Below, piece by piece: positions 7,818 to 16,621 of a DNA stretch of 64,000 nt. Under the pieces are notes generated by a model. The model did no database searches, was not told where the DNA came from, and saw nothing but the letters and a program-made list of their open reading frames with translations. Both the position numbers and the translations under genes were made by a program. Source of the DNA: Aliiglaciecola sp. M165 (GTDB lineage Bacteria > Pseudomonadota > Gammaproteobacteria > Enterobacterales > Alteromonadaceae); the NCBI RefSeq assembly GCF_007197995.1, contig NZ_VKKH01000002.1, positions 124,001 through 188,000 of the forward strand, written 5' to 3'. Position 1 is the stretch's first letter. Every line of letters begins with the position of its first letter.

Positions 7818-9764
7818 CTAAACCAACGATTTTAATATCGCCAAATTGACAGGTTTCATAATCGACCTGCTAATCCCTGATTTGTCTAGTGCAGTCTGAT
7901 CCATTTCAGCGCCACTGATCAGAATAATTTCCATGTCAGGGAATTCTTCTTTGATATCCCGAGACAACAATAATCCATTTTGATCGGGGAGATGAAAATC
8001 CAGTAAAATTTTATGCCAATGAGAATCTTCTTTTAGTATTTCAATACACTGTTGAGCTGAAGCCGCGATCTTCACCTCTACCCCTAAAGATTCCATAAGT
8101 AGCTTGGTCACTTCAGCAGCATCGTTATCATCCTCGACAAGCAAAATCCGTCTTAATTGATTGGGAGACTCTGCCTTGCTGTTTATCTTGGCTGGGGTAT
8201 TAAGCTGTGTGGCTAATTTCGCATACAGGATGTTTCTATCAATTGGCTTATCAATCACATCGCTAAAGCCAATATTCTTGAGTTCTTCCTTCACGCCCTT
8301 CATTGTAGCAGCGGTAATAGCGAAGATTGGGTTGCTAAAACCCAGATTACGCAATTCGACAATCGCTTTTCTACCGTCAAGTTTTGGCATGTGGATGTCC
8401 ATCAAAATAACGTCGAAAGGCTGGTTTTCCATGTGCGCAAGTTTTTGTCGCTCTATAGCCTCCAAACCATTTTCTGCATACTCCACTTGCAGACCAAAAC
8501 TAAGACAAAAGTGCCCAATAAGTGTTCTAATGTCTTCGATATCATCAACAACTAACGCCCGTCCAGTTAACGATGCGAGGCCATTCGAGTCTTTGCTATC
8601 CAATTGCTGATTTAGATCCAACATACTTCGTTGTTGTTTTTTCAGATCGCCGGGATCAACGTAAAATGAAAAGCGGCTTCCGCTGTTAAGTTTTGATTCA
8701 ACGCAAACGTCGCCGCCCATTCGTTTAACCAGTTCCGAACAGATAGCTAGCCCCAAGCCAGCCCCTTCTTCTTTTCGGGATACAATGTCTTCAACCTGCT
8801 CAAAAGGTTTAAATATGTTATCCAGCATATCTGCTGGGATCCCCTGCCCTGTGTCAGTCACATCGAAACTCAGCATCTCTTTGCCGTTGACGAAATCGGT
8901 ACTCACATTAATTGAAATTATGCCTTTGTCGGTAAATTTTACGGCATTGTAGACAAGGTTTATTAGTATCTGGCGCAATTTGGTTGCGTCAACAAATACC
9001 CACTCGGGGAGAGCCTCTGTACTTTCGACTTTGAGCTGCAGTCCTTTGTTGTCTGCATGCACATGCATTAGGCTAAAAATCTCTGCCACTAAACTATTCA
9101 ATTTGACTTTGGTAATATTAAAATCAAGTTTCCCGACAGCGATTTTTGACAAATCTAGTACATTATTAAGCAGCCCCAGCAAGTGTTGACCATTATTTAG
9201 GATAACGTTCAGCTCAGTCTTTGCCAGAGCCCCTTTTTCACTACTTAGAAGAACTTCTGTGTAGCCCAAGATTGAAGTGAGAGGGGTGCGCAGTTCGTGA
9301 CTCAGATGGGCAAGGAATCGATCTTTAGATCGGTTCCTGGTTTCGGCTTTAACTCTTTCAAATCGTTCATTCTCTATCTCTTTTCTCGCCAGCGCGTAGC
9401 GTATCGCTCGGTCAAATCTTGAAGTACTAATGTCAGATTTTACTATGTAATCAACCGCGCCAGCTGAAAGGGCTAGTTGGTCAAGTTGCTCATCGGATTG
9501 TCCAGTCAACATAATGATTGGGATAAGACTTCCTTGTTCAGAAGCTTTTTCCAATACGGTCAGGCCATTGTACGCGCCTAATTGATAATCGAGCAGGCAT
9601 ATGTCATGCACATTGTGCTTCAAGTGTTCAAGTGCTTCGGTGGGGGTTGTCACCCAATCCACTTTAAACTTGTATGAAGTAAGTTGATGAAGATAATCGC
9701 TAGTAAGGATGTAATCGTCTTCGTCATCTTCAACAAGCAATACTCTGGCGATTTTTTCAGACAT
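7818..9764 (-). CDS. Hybrid histidine kinase, REC-HisKA-HATPase-REC-REC
   Basis: This is a 648-residue soluble hybrid kinase without membrane segments. Receiver 1 (5-122) has acceptor Asp59. The HisKA box has His156 in LSHELRTPL, and the ATPase domain has NAVKF (N box, about 273), DTGQGIP (304-310) and GAGLGLA (G2). Receiver 2 (401-520) has Asp456 in LMDIHMP, and receiver 3 (538-648) has Asp589 in LLDFHLP. No Hpt domain is present, so phosphotransfer to another protein is likely. It is the last gene of a five-gene minus-strand signalling series below cti, 26 bases after the single-domain receiver gene. The N-terminal receiver makes it a candidate acceptor and re-emitter in a relay. The signal is unknown. 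Confidence 0.9.
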   Translation of the reverse strand: MSEKIARVLLVEDDEDDYILTSDYLHQLTSYKFKVDWVTTPTEALEHLKHNVHDICLLDYQLGAYNGLTVLEKASEQGSLIPIIMLTGQSDEQLDQLALSAGAVDYIVKSDISTSRFDRAIRYALARKEIENERFERVKAETRNRSKDRFLAHLSHELRTPLTSILGYTEVLLSSEKGALAKTELNVILNNGQHLLGLLNNVLDLSKIAVGKLDFNITKVKLNSLVAEIFSLMHVHADNKGLQLKVESTEALPEWVFVDATKLRQILINLVYNAVKFTDKGIISINVSTDFVNGKEMLSFDVTDTGQGIPADMLDNIFKPFEQVEDIVSRKEEGAGLGLAICSELVKRMGGDVCVESKLNSGSRFSFYVDPGDLKKQQRSMLDLNQQLDSKDSNGLASLTGRALVVDDIEDIRTLIGHFCLSFGLQVEYAENGLEAIERQKLAHMENQPFDVILMDIHMPKLDGRKAIVELRNLGFSNPIFAITAATMKGVKEELKNIGFSDVIDKPIDRNILYAKLATQLNTPAKINSKAESPNQLRRILLVEDDNDAAEVTKLLMESLGVEVKIAASAQQCIEILKEDSHWHKILLDFHLPDQNGLLLSRDIKEEFPDMEIILISGAEMDQTALDKSGISRSIMKPVNLAILKSLV

Positions 9765-9790
9765 ATTATTCCCAAAAAGTGTCTTTGTCG

Positions 9791-10246
9791 TTAAGACTCA
9801 AAAGGCAATTCAACAAACTCCACCCAGTATTTCCCTAATGTTTTCATTAATTCCACCAATCCTTCAAAATTTACGGGCTTGGCAATGTATGAAGCAGCGC
9901 CAAGATTATAACCTTTGAGCATATCCTCTTCTTGTACCGAGGTTGTGAGTATCACAACAGGAATATTACGTAGTTCTGGGTCTGCTTTTATTTCCTCAAG
10001 GGCTTCTCTTCCATCTTTTCTCGGCATATTCAAATCGAGTAATATTAAACCCGGCCTCGGAGATAGACTTTTATCTTGATACTTGCCCTCTCTGCGAAGA
10101 TACTCGAGTAATTCAACACCATCCTCTACACAATTCAACGTGTTTCTGACCCGACTTTCTTTCAATGCATCTTCGGTAAGTAATCGGTCATCCTCATCAT
10201 CATCTGCCATAAGAATAGTGAAAGGTCTTGCGCTATTTCGAGTCAT
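9791..10246 (-). CDS. Single-domain response regulator, Rcp1 type
   Basis: This 151-residue stand-alone receiver has the acidic cluster ADDDEDD (about 14-20), acceptor Asp71 in LLDLNMPRKDG and the KP switch pair (SYIAKPVNF). The longer loop before the acceptor strand resembles cyanobacterial Rcp1-like partners of phytochrome-type kinases. The ATG chosen is preceded by GGAG nine bases upstream. The gene overlaps the 3' end of the CHASE3 kinase gene by 14 bases, indicating translational coupling and making that kinase, also of the phytochrome-kinase type (SHDLQEPL), the probable donor. It has no output domain, so it is likely a shuttle between kinases. Confidence 0.9.
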   Translation of the reverse strand: MTRNSARPFTILMADDDEDDRLLTEDALKESRVRNTLNCVEDGVELLEYLRREGKYQDKSLSPRPGLILLDLNMPRKDGREALEEIKADPELRNIPVVILTTSVQEEDMLKGYNLGAASYIAKPVNFEGLVELMKTLGKYWVEFVELPFES

Positions 10247-11714
10247 TTGTATTCGCTCCATTACCATGTAAAAGAATATTTTCAAAAGGCAGTTCAATCT
10301 TAAAAACTGTGCCGTTGCCCGGATTACTTACCGCAGATATACGTCCACCATGTCTTTCCACTATTCGTCTGCAAACTGCCAAGCCAATCCCGGTCCCCTT
10401 GTATTCAGTCCTGCTGTGGAGGCGTTGAAAAGGAATAAATATTTTGTCTGCAAATTCTTGTTCAAACCCTATGCCGTTGTCTTCGACGCTAATGACATGC
10501 CATTTTTCATTTTCGATTACTTGTTCCAAGTAAGCTAATTTTATAATTGGTAATACATCTGTTTTTCTGAATTTAATCGCATTGGAAATAAGATTCAGAA
10601 ACAATTGGTGCATTTGACTCTCATCAGCCTTGATTTTAGGTAGTGCGCTGATCTCTAGCTTTGCCTCGCTCTCCTGTATGCTAATTTCAAGATCATCAAT
10701 AATCTCAGCCAGCAGTTTATCAAGAGAGACCTCAAGAAATTCTTTTCCCCGAGTCGTAATCCGAGAGAACTCCAATAAATCGTTGATAAGATTAGACATA
10801 CGTTCAGCAGCATTGCGCATTCGTTTCACATAATCGGCACCCGTATCATCAAGTGATTTTGAGTAGCTCGTTTCCAATCTATCGCCGAACGCGCGAATTT
10901 TACGTAAGGGCTCTTGCAAGTCATGGGATGCTACAAATGCGAAGTCTTCCAGCTCCCTATTACTTCGAGCCAATTCGTCAGAATAAAGAGTTAATTCTTT
11001 GGTCCGTAAGGTAACTTTGTCGGCAAGCTCATTGTTCTGTTTTTCAAGCTCAAGTCGGTAACTCAACTCATTTCGAGTATTCAAACGAGCCACTGTAAAT
11101 AAGCCTATAAGCAACAAAATACTCGTCACACCGGAGATGGCGAAGGTCACTTTAGCTTCATTTTCTGCCTCTGAAAGAGCATCATATAGTGCCTGCCGAT
11201 GCTGAACTTCCGCGGATTTTATCGTTGCAAATTCGGTTTGAATTTCTTTGTACAGATCCCGCCCGGTTCCTGACATGACTAATCTTAACGCTTGCTTCTC
11301 TTTATCAGCCTGAGCAAGCCCAACCGTTTGCTTTAGCTCACTCAACTTTTGGTCAACTAACAGCAGCAATTCATTGATCCTGATCGCTTGCTCCGGTAAA
11401 TCAGACTGCAAGTTTTGCAATCTATCGCGTTGCTCAGTCACTCTTTGCAGTGCTCTTTCATAAGGAGTCAGATACTCTTCAATCTCCGTAAGTAAATAGC
11501 CACGCTGTCCAGACTCCGCTGATAACACGACAAGATGCAGATTATCTAAAGCGACTATGACCTCGCCTGTATTGTAGAGTCCTTTTTGAACCGCAGACAA
11601 ATCACTGATGGTTTTGATGGCCAGAAATCCATTGCCTATAATTACCACACCCGCAATGCTGGCAATCAGATTCCAGCTAAATATGGCATCTCCAAATAGC
11701 TTTTTAATTTTCAT
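10233..11714 (-). CDS. CHASE3-domain membrane histidine kinase
   Basis: This 493-residue sensor kinase has a transmembrane helix at about 12-34, a periplasmic CHASE3-type helical domain with the family signature AESGQRGYLLT (66-76) up to about 185, and a second helix at about 190-209. A coiled linker leads to the HisKA box with His264 in ASHDLQEPLRKI. The ATPase domain shows NLISNAIKF, VEDNGIGF and GTGIGLAVC. This is the HK class often paired with Rcp1-like receivers, which is exactly what overlaps its 3' end. It precedes the receiver and the hybrid kinase and follows the small DHp-only gene. The ligand of the CHASE3 domain is not predictable. Confidence 0.92.
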   Translation of the reverse strand: MKIKKLFGDAIFSWNLIASIAGVVIIGNGFLAIKTISDLSAVQKGLYNTGEVIVALDNLHLVVLSAESGQRGYLLTEIEEYLTPYERALQRVTEQRDRLQNLQSDLPEQAIRINELLLLVDQKLSELKQTVGLAQADKEKQALRLVMSGTGRDLYKEIQTEFATIKSAEVQHRQALYDALSEAENEAKVTFAISGVTSILLLIGLFTVARLNTRNELSYRLELEKQNNELADKVTLRTKELTLYSDELARSNRELEDFAFVASHDLQEPLRKIRAFGDRLETSYSKSLDDTGADYVKRMRNAAERMSNLINDLLEFSRITTRGKEFLEVSLDKLLAEIIDDLEISIQESEAKLEISALPKIKADESQMHQLFLNLISNAIKFRKTDVLPIIKLAYLEQVIENEKWHVISVEDNGIGFEQEFADKIFIPFQRLHSRTEYKGTGIGLAVCRRIVERHGGRISAVSNPGNGTVFKIELPFENILLHGNGANTNDSK

Positions 11715-11792
11715 AGGCTCTTATTCATCACTTGGGAATTTCAACTTGAGCTAACACATTGTGTGAACCATTCTGCGTTTTAACGCGATCTT

Positions 11793-12029
11793 CTACTTCT
11801 GGCTTTTTACAAAATCAGAAATGTGTTGGAGATCTCTGCTGCAATCCTGGCAAGCTGCTATGATCTTGTTCACAGCCTCAATTGCTTTTTCTTTTGGCAT
11901 ATCAGCTTCAAGTGCAAGTTTAACCATTTCTGCTTGCATTGATATCCTATTGAGCGGCCCACGGGCATCATGAATCAACTTATTTAAATCAGCCAAACTC
12001 TGCTGTGGTTGAGAAATGTCATTGCCCAT
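11793..12029 (-). CDS. Stand-alone histidine-kinase dimerisation-like domain
   Basis: This small 78-residue protein contains only a HisKA/DHp-like helix pair. The H box LIHDARGPLNRI carries His20 in the position of the phospho-acceptor, followed by a second helix with EAVNKIIAACQDC. No ATP-binding domain, receiver or membrane segment is present. The start is an ATG with GAGG six bases upstream. It sits 41 bases after the NtrC-type gene and 78 before the CHASE3 kinase. It could act as a phosphotransfer protein in place of the missing Hpt, as a heterodimerising inhibitor, or be a remnant of a larger kinase. Its intact His and conserved motif argue against plain decay. Confidence 0.7.
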   Translation of the reverse strand: MGNDISQPQQSLADLNKLIHDARGPLNRISMQAEMVKLALEADMPKEKAIEAVNKIIAACQDCSRDLQHISDFVKSQK

Positions 12030-12070
12030 AAGTGTCCTCATCAAGATATATTGTTAAACGGAAGCCGTTA

Positions 12071-13402
12071 CTAAGAATCAAATACTTCACCGTAAGCATG
12101 CAAACGGTTATACAAAGTCTTGGTACTGATCCCTAACATCTCTGCTGCTAGTGTTTTGTTACCATCAACTTTCGCAAGCGTAATTTGGATAAGTTCCCGC
12201 TCGACATCATCAATGGTTTGACCCGCTGTTAAACTATTCGTTTTTTTAGAAACTGAAGAAAAAGGCGACAAAAATGTTTTTGGTAATTCAATCGTCGTTT
12301 GTGTCGGGTCACTCATGATTACAGCTCGATGAATAGCGTGCCTGAGCTCCCTTACATTGCCCGGCCAATCGTGTTGTTTCAGCTTTTCTAACTGCTCCGG
12401 TTGAAAAACAAATGCACTGGCGTTTTCGTTGTTTAGTTCTTCCAGAAATGCCTGCGCAAGAAGTGGTATATCGCTTCTCCGCTCACGCAATGCTGGTATA
12501 TCAATAGGGAAAACAGCTAGCCTGAAATAGATATCTTCTCTGAGTACATTACCCTCTGCAAGTTCTTCTACACTACGATTGGTCGCTGATACGACACGAC
12601 AGTTCACCGCAATCTCTCGAGTACCTCCGACGGGTACAACACGTTTACTTTCTAATACCCGCAACAGATTGGGTTGCATATCAAGCGGCATTTCAGTGAC
12701 TTCATCTAAAAACAGCGTACCGTTACCCGCTTGCTCAAACACACCTTGTTTACGTGCAACAGCACCAGTAAATGCACCTTTTTCATGGCCAAATAACTCG
12801 CTGCCAATCAACTCTTTTGACAAAGCACCACAATTCGTTGCGACGATTGGTTCTTCTGAATTTGTTGCATGATGGATTGCACGTGCAACGACTTCTTTAC
12901 CTACACCACTCTCCCCCATTAACATGACGTTAGCTGAGGTTTTCGCTACACGCTCAATCATTGTATATAGCTCTTGCATCTGTTCGGACTCACCTACTAA
13001 GCAACCAAAATAGCGTTTTGGTGAGGTCGCTGATACTTTTCTTGCAGATTTTGGCTTGCGATTAAGAGCGTTTTCTAAATCCTCACGCTGCAATGGTTTA
13101 ACGATATAGTCTATTTTTGGCCCACAAAGACCTGCTAACATGCCCTTAACGGCCGGATGACCGGTTATCATTGTTACAAATGGAGTTAAGTCATTTTTGC
13201 TGATGTAATCAATCAAGTGCAAACCACTACCGTCTGGCAACATAAAATCTAGAAACACATGGTCAAATTTCTGTTGCTGCAACCATTCAGTCGCCTCTTT
13301 GAGATTGGCGGCTATGGATACCTGATGTCCAAGAAACTCAATGATTTGGCAGGCGACGTTTGTGAACTCTTCATCATCATCTACCAATAGAACCTCTAAC
13401 AT
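12071..13402 (-). CDS. NtrC-family response regulator, sigma-54 activator
   Basis: This is a 443-residue complete response regulator. The receiver domain (1-115) has DDDEE (8-12), acceptor Asp52 in FLDFMLPDGSG and VKPL (101-104). The AAA+ domain has Walker A GESGVGKE (163-170), GAFTGA (209-214), LFLDEVTEM and the NVRELRHAI segment. The Fis-type helix-turn-helix reads AAEMLGISTKTLYNRL. GGAG lies eight bases before the start. It is the first regulatory gene downstream of cti, 121 bases away and on the same strand, and the only DNA-binding protein of the signalling series, so it is the likely output of the phosphorelay encoded after it. Its target promoter is not identified. Confidence 0.92.
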   Translation of the reverse strand: MLEVLLVDDDEEFTNVACQIIEFLGHQVSIAANLKEATEWLQQQKFDHVFLDFMLPDGSGLHLIDYISKNDLTPFVTMITGHPAVKGMLAGLCGPKIDYIVKPLQREDLENALNRKPKSARKVSATSPKRYFGCLVGESEQMQELYTMIERVAKTSANVMLMGESGVGKEVVARAIHHATNSEEPIVATNCGALSKELIGSELFGHEKGAFTGAVARKQGVFEQAGNGTLFLDEVTEMPLDMQPNLLRVLESKRVVPVGGTREIAVNCRVVSATNRSVEELAEGNVLREDIYFRLAVFPIDIPALRERRSDIPLLAQAFLEELNNENASAFVFQPEQLEKLKQHDWPGNVRELRHAIHRAVIMSDPTQTTIELPKTFLSPFSSVSKKTNSLTAGQTIDDVERELIQITLAKVDGNKTLAAEMLGISTKTLYNRLHAYGEVFDS

Positions 13403-13467
13403 ATCAACTCTCCATAAATTTTAATTGAATCTTGTGCTTATTCAGCGATGCTCAAACATAGGTTAGC

Positions 13468-13473
13468 ATTATA
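13468..13473 (-). promoter_or_regulatory. Candidate -10 box between cti and the NtrC-type gene
   Basis: A perfect TATAAT on the minus strand lies about 65 bases before the regulator start, with only a poor -35 (TTAGTA) about 17 bases further upstream. It may give the signalling genes their own promoter in the 121-base gap. Chance occurrence in AT-rich DNA is possible. Confidence 0.25.
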
Positions 13474-13523
13474 AAGTAAGCGATTTAGTACTAACTATCT
13501 AGATTACCAAACATGACATTGTT

Positions 13524-15866
13524 TCAGCGATTTTCCAATCGGTTGAAATCGAGATAGCCAAAATCTCTTGGGTATTTCTGTCTAAAGTCGTTGTGCATGC
13601 TATCGGCAAATTGCCAAAAATCTTGGTGAGTTCGGCGCACACCGTAATCGTCCATAAGGTTCTCGTAATCTTTCGCAGATGAGAGGTTATTGATTGCGTT
13701 TGCAAACGCAGGGGCCTCTCGCGTTGATAGCTGCATAAAGGTATTTGGGTGAGAAGTCATGAATCCACTTGCCACCGTCACAGTGTCTTCGCCCGGTAAT
13801 CTTCTATCGTCCTCGCCAAACAAATGCGAGATATTGGTGTGTGCGCTGTGTCGAAGCATGGTGTAAAAATGTGCTTTGCCGTTTTCTTCGTTAACGACTC
13901 TAATAATTGCAGATTCAGGTAAAAAACTTACATTGGCGCCTTGCATTGCATTGATCTGGTGAAAAGAAGAAAGAACTTCTTTGGAGGAGGAGCCATTTTC
14001 TAGGTTGTGGACTTGGCTCAACGCACTACCAAGATAACCTTCCATTGCTTGGAAAAGCTCTGAGAGGTGATCGTCAGTGTCGAATTCGATAGCCGTTTTG
14101 ACTGTCGCTTCGTTCGCTTCGTACACATATTTCTCCACTTCACTAACAGAGCCTCGATACCATTTTTGTCTGACTTGCTCGCGGGTGGCTTCAGGTAAAA
14201 AAGATAAAAAATTAAACTCGCCTTCCATGCGCAAAAAATCCATGTACATTCTGCTATTGAGCTGATGACCGATATTGCCGAATACATCGTATCCCGCCAC
14301 CAGCAAATAGTGTATTCGTTCGAAAAGAGGGTAAGTTAGAACCCATGCAGTTTGTGGTGAATTTCCCACTAACCCTTTGACGACAGATGCGGCGTCTTTG
14401 TGGCGAAAAACGGTCAACGCTGCATTAGTATTATTACCATCTCCGTCCCATAAAAGATCCAGTGTGATGGGTATTTTGTTGGCGATATTCTGCTCAATAA
14501 ATTCTGATTTTGCCTTGAGATATTCTCGCTCCATCGATGCATAAGTCAGCCAAGAAGTTGGCAGTGCATTACTTTGTTTTTCAGCAGGCAATGCAATTTT
14601 TTGACGAGCTCTTTGCATAAACCCTTCATCGTTTTCTAAAAAATCCAACTCTGGCTCAGCAAACAATACCCAAAAATGGTCGTTGATCACATTGAGCGCC
14701 ATTTGACCTCTACAAACTGGTCCCTTAATAAACTGCATAATGGTATTTTGTGATTCATCGAGCATATATTTGTATCGGGATTGAACAGGTATTTGAGCAA
14801 AGGTGACAAATGGATTGGATGCTTCCTTGGGCTCAAAAGAAGGCAGTGAGGTCACTTGATAATCAGCTTCAATAAATAGTTTCTTCCAACGTGCCATTCT
14901 GTCATCTGACAAGCCCATTGGCATATGAGACTTATGTACGATAGTTTCTTTTACCTGTTGTATTCGATAGTAGACTCTCTCAACATTGGGATCATCAAAA
15001 GGTCTGCGGGTAAAAATTCCTTGTATAGATTCGCCCGGAGGAGTCGACGAGCGCACCAATCTAAAATACTGTGTTGGTTTGTTTTGTGAAAAATGAAGAT
15101 TAACCAAAAACAAATGTTCAAAGAGATACCGGCTCATTAGCTGTGCTTTTAAGCTATTTTGATTAAAAAACACCTCCCATTTTTCAATTTCGTTTTTGAC
15201 ATCAGCGTCGATAGCCACTTCATCTGTACCAACAGCGCCTTTTTCTATCCACTTAATAAGTATGTCATGCTCTTTGTTACTAATAGCAGGTAAACCATAG
15301 GGCATTCCCCACAGTGCATAGTCTTGTTTGTAAGACTCAAAATTATCGATAGTTTCGCATTGATGTTGACGGTTTAAGTCAAGATCAAACTCCTCAGTTA
15401 ATAGCTTGTTCTGAGGCAGTGGATTTTGCTTTTTTAAAGTAAGCATTTGCGCAAATAAACTGCTTTCTAAGTTCTCACTTGCTGTACCTTGCTTCTCATT
15501 TAAGACTGGGAAAAAGCCTTTTTCACGCCAAGCTTCCGTAGAGTGTGCATCTTCGAACAACCGAGTTAAATTTGCTTCTAACAATCTCTCTCCATCATAG
15601 ACTCTCTCTTCACTGGCGCCTCTAGAAAGTCCCTCGAAAGAACCTAACTTCAATTGGCAAGGTGCGTCGTAACAGGCGTGACAAACGACACATCGTGTTT
15701 CGATGATGGGCTTAATGGATGATTGATAATCAAGTTCACCTTGGTTGCTAGATGCAGATTGTTCAGTCACTACTGACGTCTCTGGCGTTGTATAGGTGAA
15801 ATAAATCATTCCACCAACAGCAGTGACTAAAATAAAAATAACGATGCTTGAGACTCGATTGTTCAT
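13524..15866 (-). CDS. cti: Fatty acid cis/trans isomerase, periplasmic c-type haem protein
   Basis: Cti converts cis- to trans-unsaturated acyl chains of membrane phospholipids, rigidifying the membrane after solvent, heat or osmotic shock. This 780-residue protein has an N-terminal hydrophobic segment (about 5-24) for export. A haem-binding CxxCH is at 59-63 within the family-typical stretch RCVVCHACYDAPCQLKLGS (58-76). The length and the motifs through the C-terminus (SGFMTSHPN, DYGVRRTHQDFWQF) fit Cti of Pseudomonas and Vibrio. In this window it is followed by an NtrC regulator and several kinases on the same strand, unlike the usual solitary cti, which raises the possibility of transcriptional control of a mostly activity-regulated enzyme. 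Confidence 0.93.
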   Translation of the reverse strand: MNNRVSSIVIFILVTAVGGMIYFTYTTPETSVVTEQSASSNQGELDYQSSIKPIIETRCVVCHACYDAPCQLKLGSFEGLSRGASEERVYDGERLLEANLTRLFEDAHSTEAWREKGFFPVLNEKQGTASENLESSLFAQMLTLKKQNPLPQNKLLTEEFDLDLNRQHQCETIDNFESYKQDYALWGMPYGLPAISNKEHDILIKWIEKGAVGTDEVAIDADVKNEIEKWEVFFNQNSLKAQLMSRYLFEHLFLVNLHFSQNKPTQYFRLVRSSTPPGESIQGIFTRRPFDDPNVERVYYRIQQVKETIVHKSHMPMGLSDDRMARWKKLFIEADYQVTSLPSFEPKEASNPFVTFAQIPVQSRYKYMLDESQNTIMQFIKGPVCRGQMALNVINDHFWVLFAEPELDFLENDEGFMQRARQKIALPAEKQSNALPTSWLTYASMEREYLKAKSEFIEQNIANKIPITLDLLWDGDGNNTNAALTVFRHKDAASVVKGLVGNSPQTAWVLTYPLFERIHYLLVAGYDVFGNIGHQLNSRMYMDFLRMEGEFNFLSFLPEATREQVRQKWYRGSVSEVEKYVYEANEATVKTAIEFDTDDHLSELFQAMEGYLGSALSQVHNLENGSSSKEVLSSFHQINAMQGANVSFLPESAIIRVVNEENGKAHFYTMLRHSAHTNISHLFGEDDRRLPGEDTVTVASGFMTSHPNTFMQLSTREAPAFANAINNLSSAKDYENLMDDYGVRRTHQDFWQFADSMHNDFRQKYPRDFGYLDFNRLENR

Positions 15867-15971
15867 ACTTGCTCTATTGCGTGAAGGGTTATTTGCGGAT
15901 GTAATCTAACGTAGTTCATTCATTTCAGAATAATTTTCCATTCTTCGGCCTTTGAAACGTGTCTATTCTAA

Positions 15972-16367
15972 TTATTCTTTATCCAATCCATCGACGATTA
16001 TTGCCCCTAAAGAAGCAGGCATAGCAACGATGACAAGTCGTTTTAAACTTAGTAAAGGTTCTGCCAAAATTGGCAGCTTATCAATAGCAAACAATACGCA
16101 GGCAACAACTACCAACGTAATACAATAAGCCATAATGATTCGAACAATATAACTAGCAAGCCTGCGTTCAACGTCACCTTGAAACAAACTGTAATAGGTA
16201 TATAACGTTAAAAATGCCAACGACAGGAAAAATAAGAACGTCAAATTAATCAATGGTATGGATTCGGCCATTCTCCATGCTTCTTGAGTAAAAGCAATAG
16301 GCATTGCCATGGCAAACGCACCAACCGCGATTTGGCATGCGTCTTCGTAGTTAAAATACAATTTCAT
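15972..16367 (-). CDS. DUF2391-type integral membrane protein
   Basis: This 131-residue protein has four predicted transmembrane helices (about 10-27, 37-57, 71-93 and 103-125) and short loops. The opening YEDACQIAVGAFAMAMPIAF and the later TYYSLFQGD resemble the DUF2391 putative integral membrane family. No catalytic motif is visible. It lies 105 bases before cti on the same strand, so it may share its transcript. Function is unknown. Confidence 0.65.
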   Translation of the reverse strand: MKLYFNYEDACQIAVGAFAMAMPIAFTQEAWRMAESIPLINLTFLFFLSLAFLTLYTYYSLFQGDVERRLASYIVRIIMAYCITLVVVACVLFAIDKLPILAEPLLSLKRLVIVAMPASLGAIIVDGLDKE

Positions 16368-16560
16368 TTAATTCATTGTTTCCATACTGACCCTACGCTC
16401 AGAATAAGTCTTTTAGTGTGTTTAACAAAGAAATGCTTTTCTAACTAGGGAAGACAATTTCGACCTGATTTCTGACACGCCGCATCAATAGATTGAACTC
16501 ACCGGGACAACAAACGTCATCTTCAGTAAACCATCGGATGCAACTGCCCTATTCCACGCC

Positions 16561-16590
16561 AAGGTTCTAATGCTTATGCAATAGAACCTT
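16561..16590. repeat. Imperfect hairpin downstream of the PIN-PhoH gene
   Basis: AAGGTTCTA (16561-16569) and TAGAACCTT (16582-16590) are perfect 9-bp arms, and an A/A mismatch is followed by an inner TGC/GCA pair with a TTAT loop. It lies about 30 bases past the phoH stop. No T-run follows in either direction, so it is a weak terminator candidate or a protein site. Confidence 0.45.
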
Positions 16591-16621
16591 AATTATGTGC
16601 AGTTAGCAGTCTTAGCTCGCC

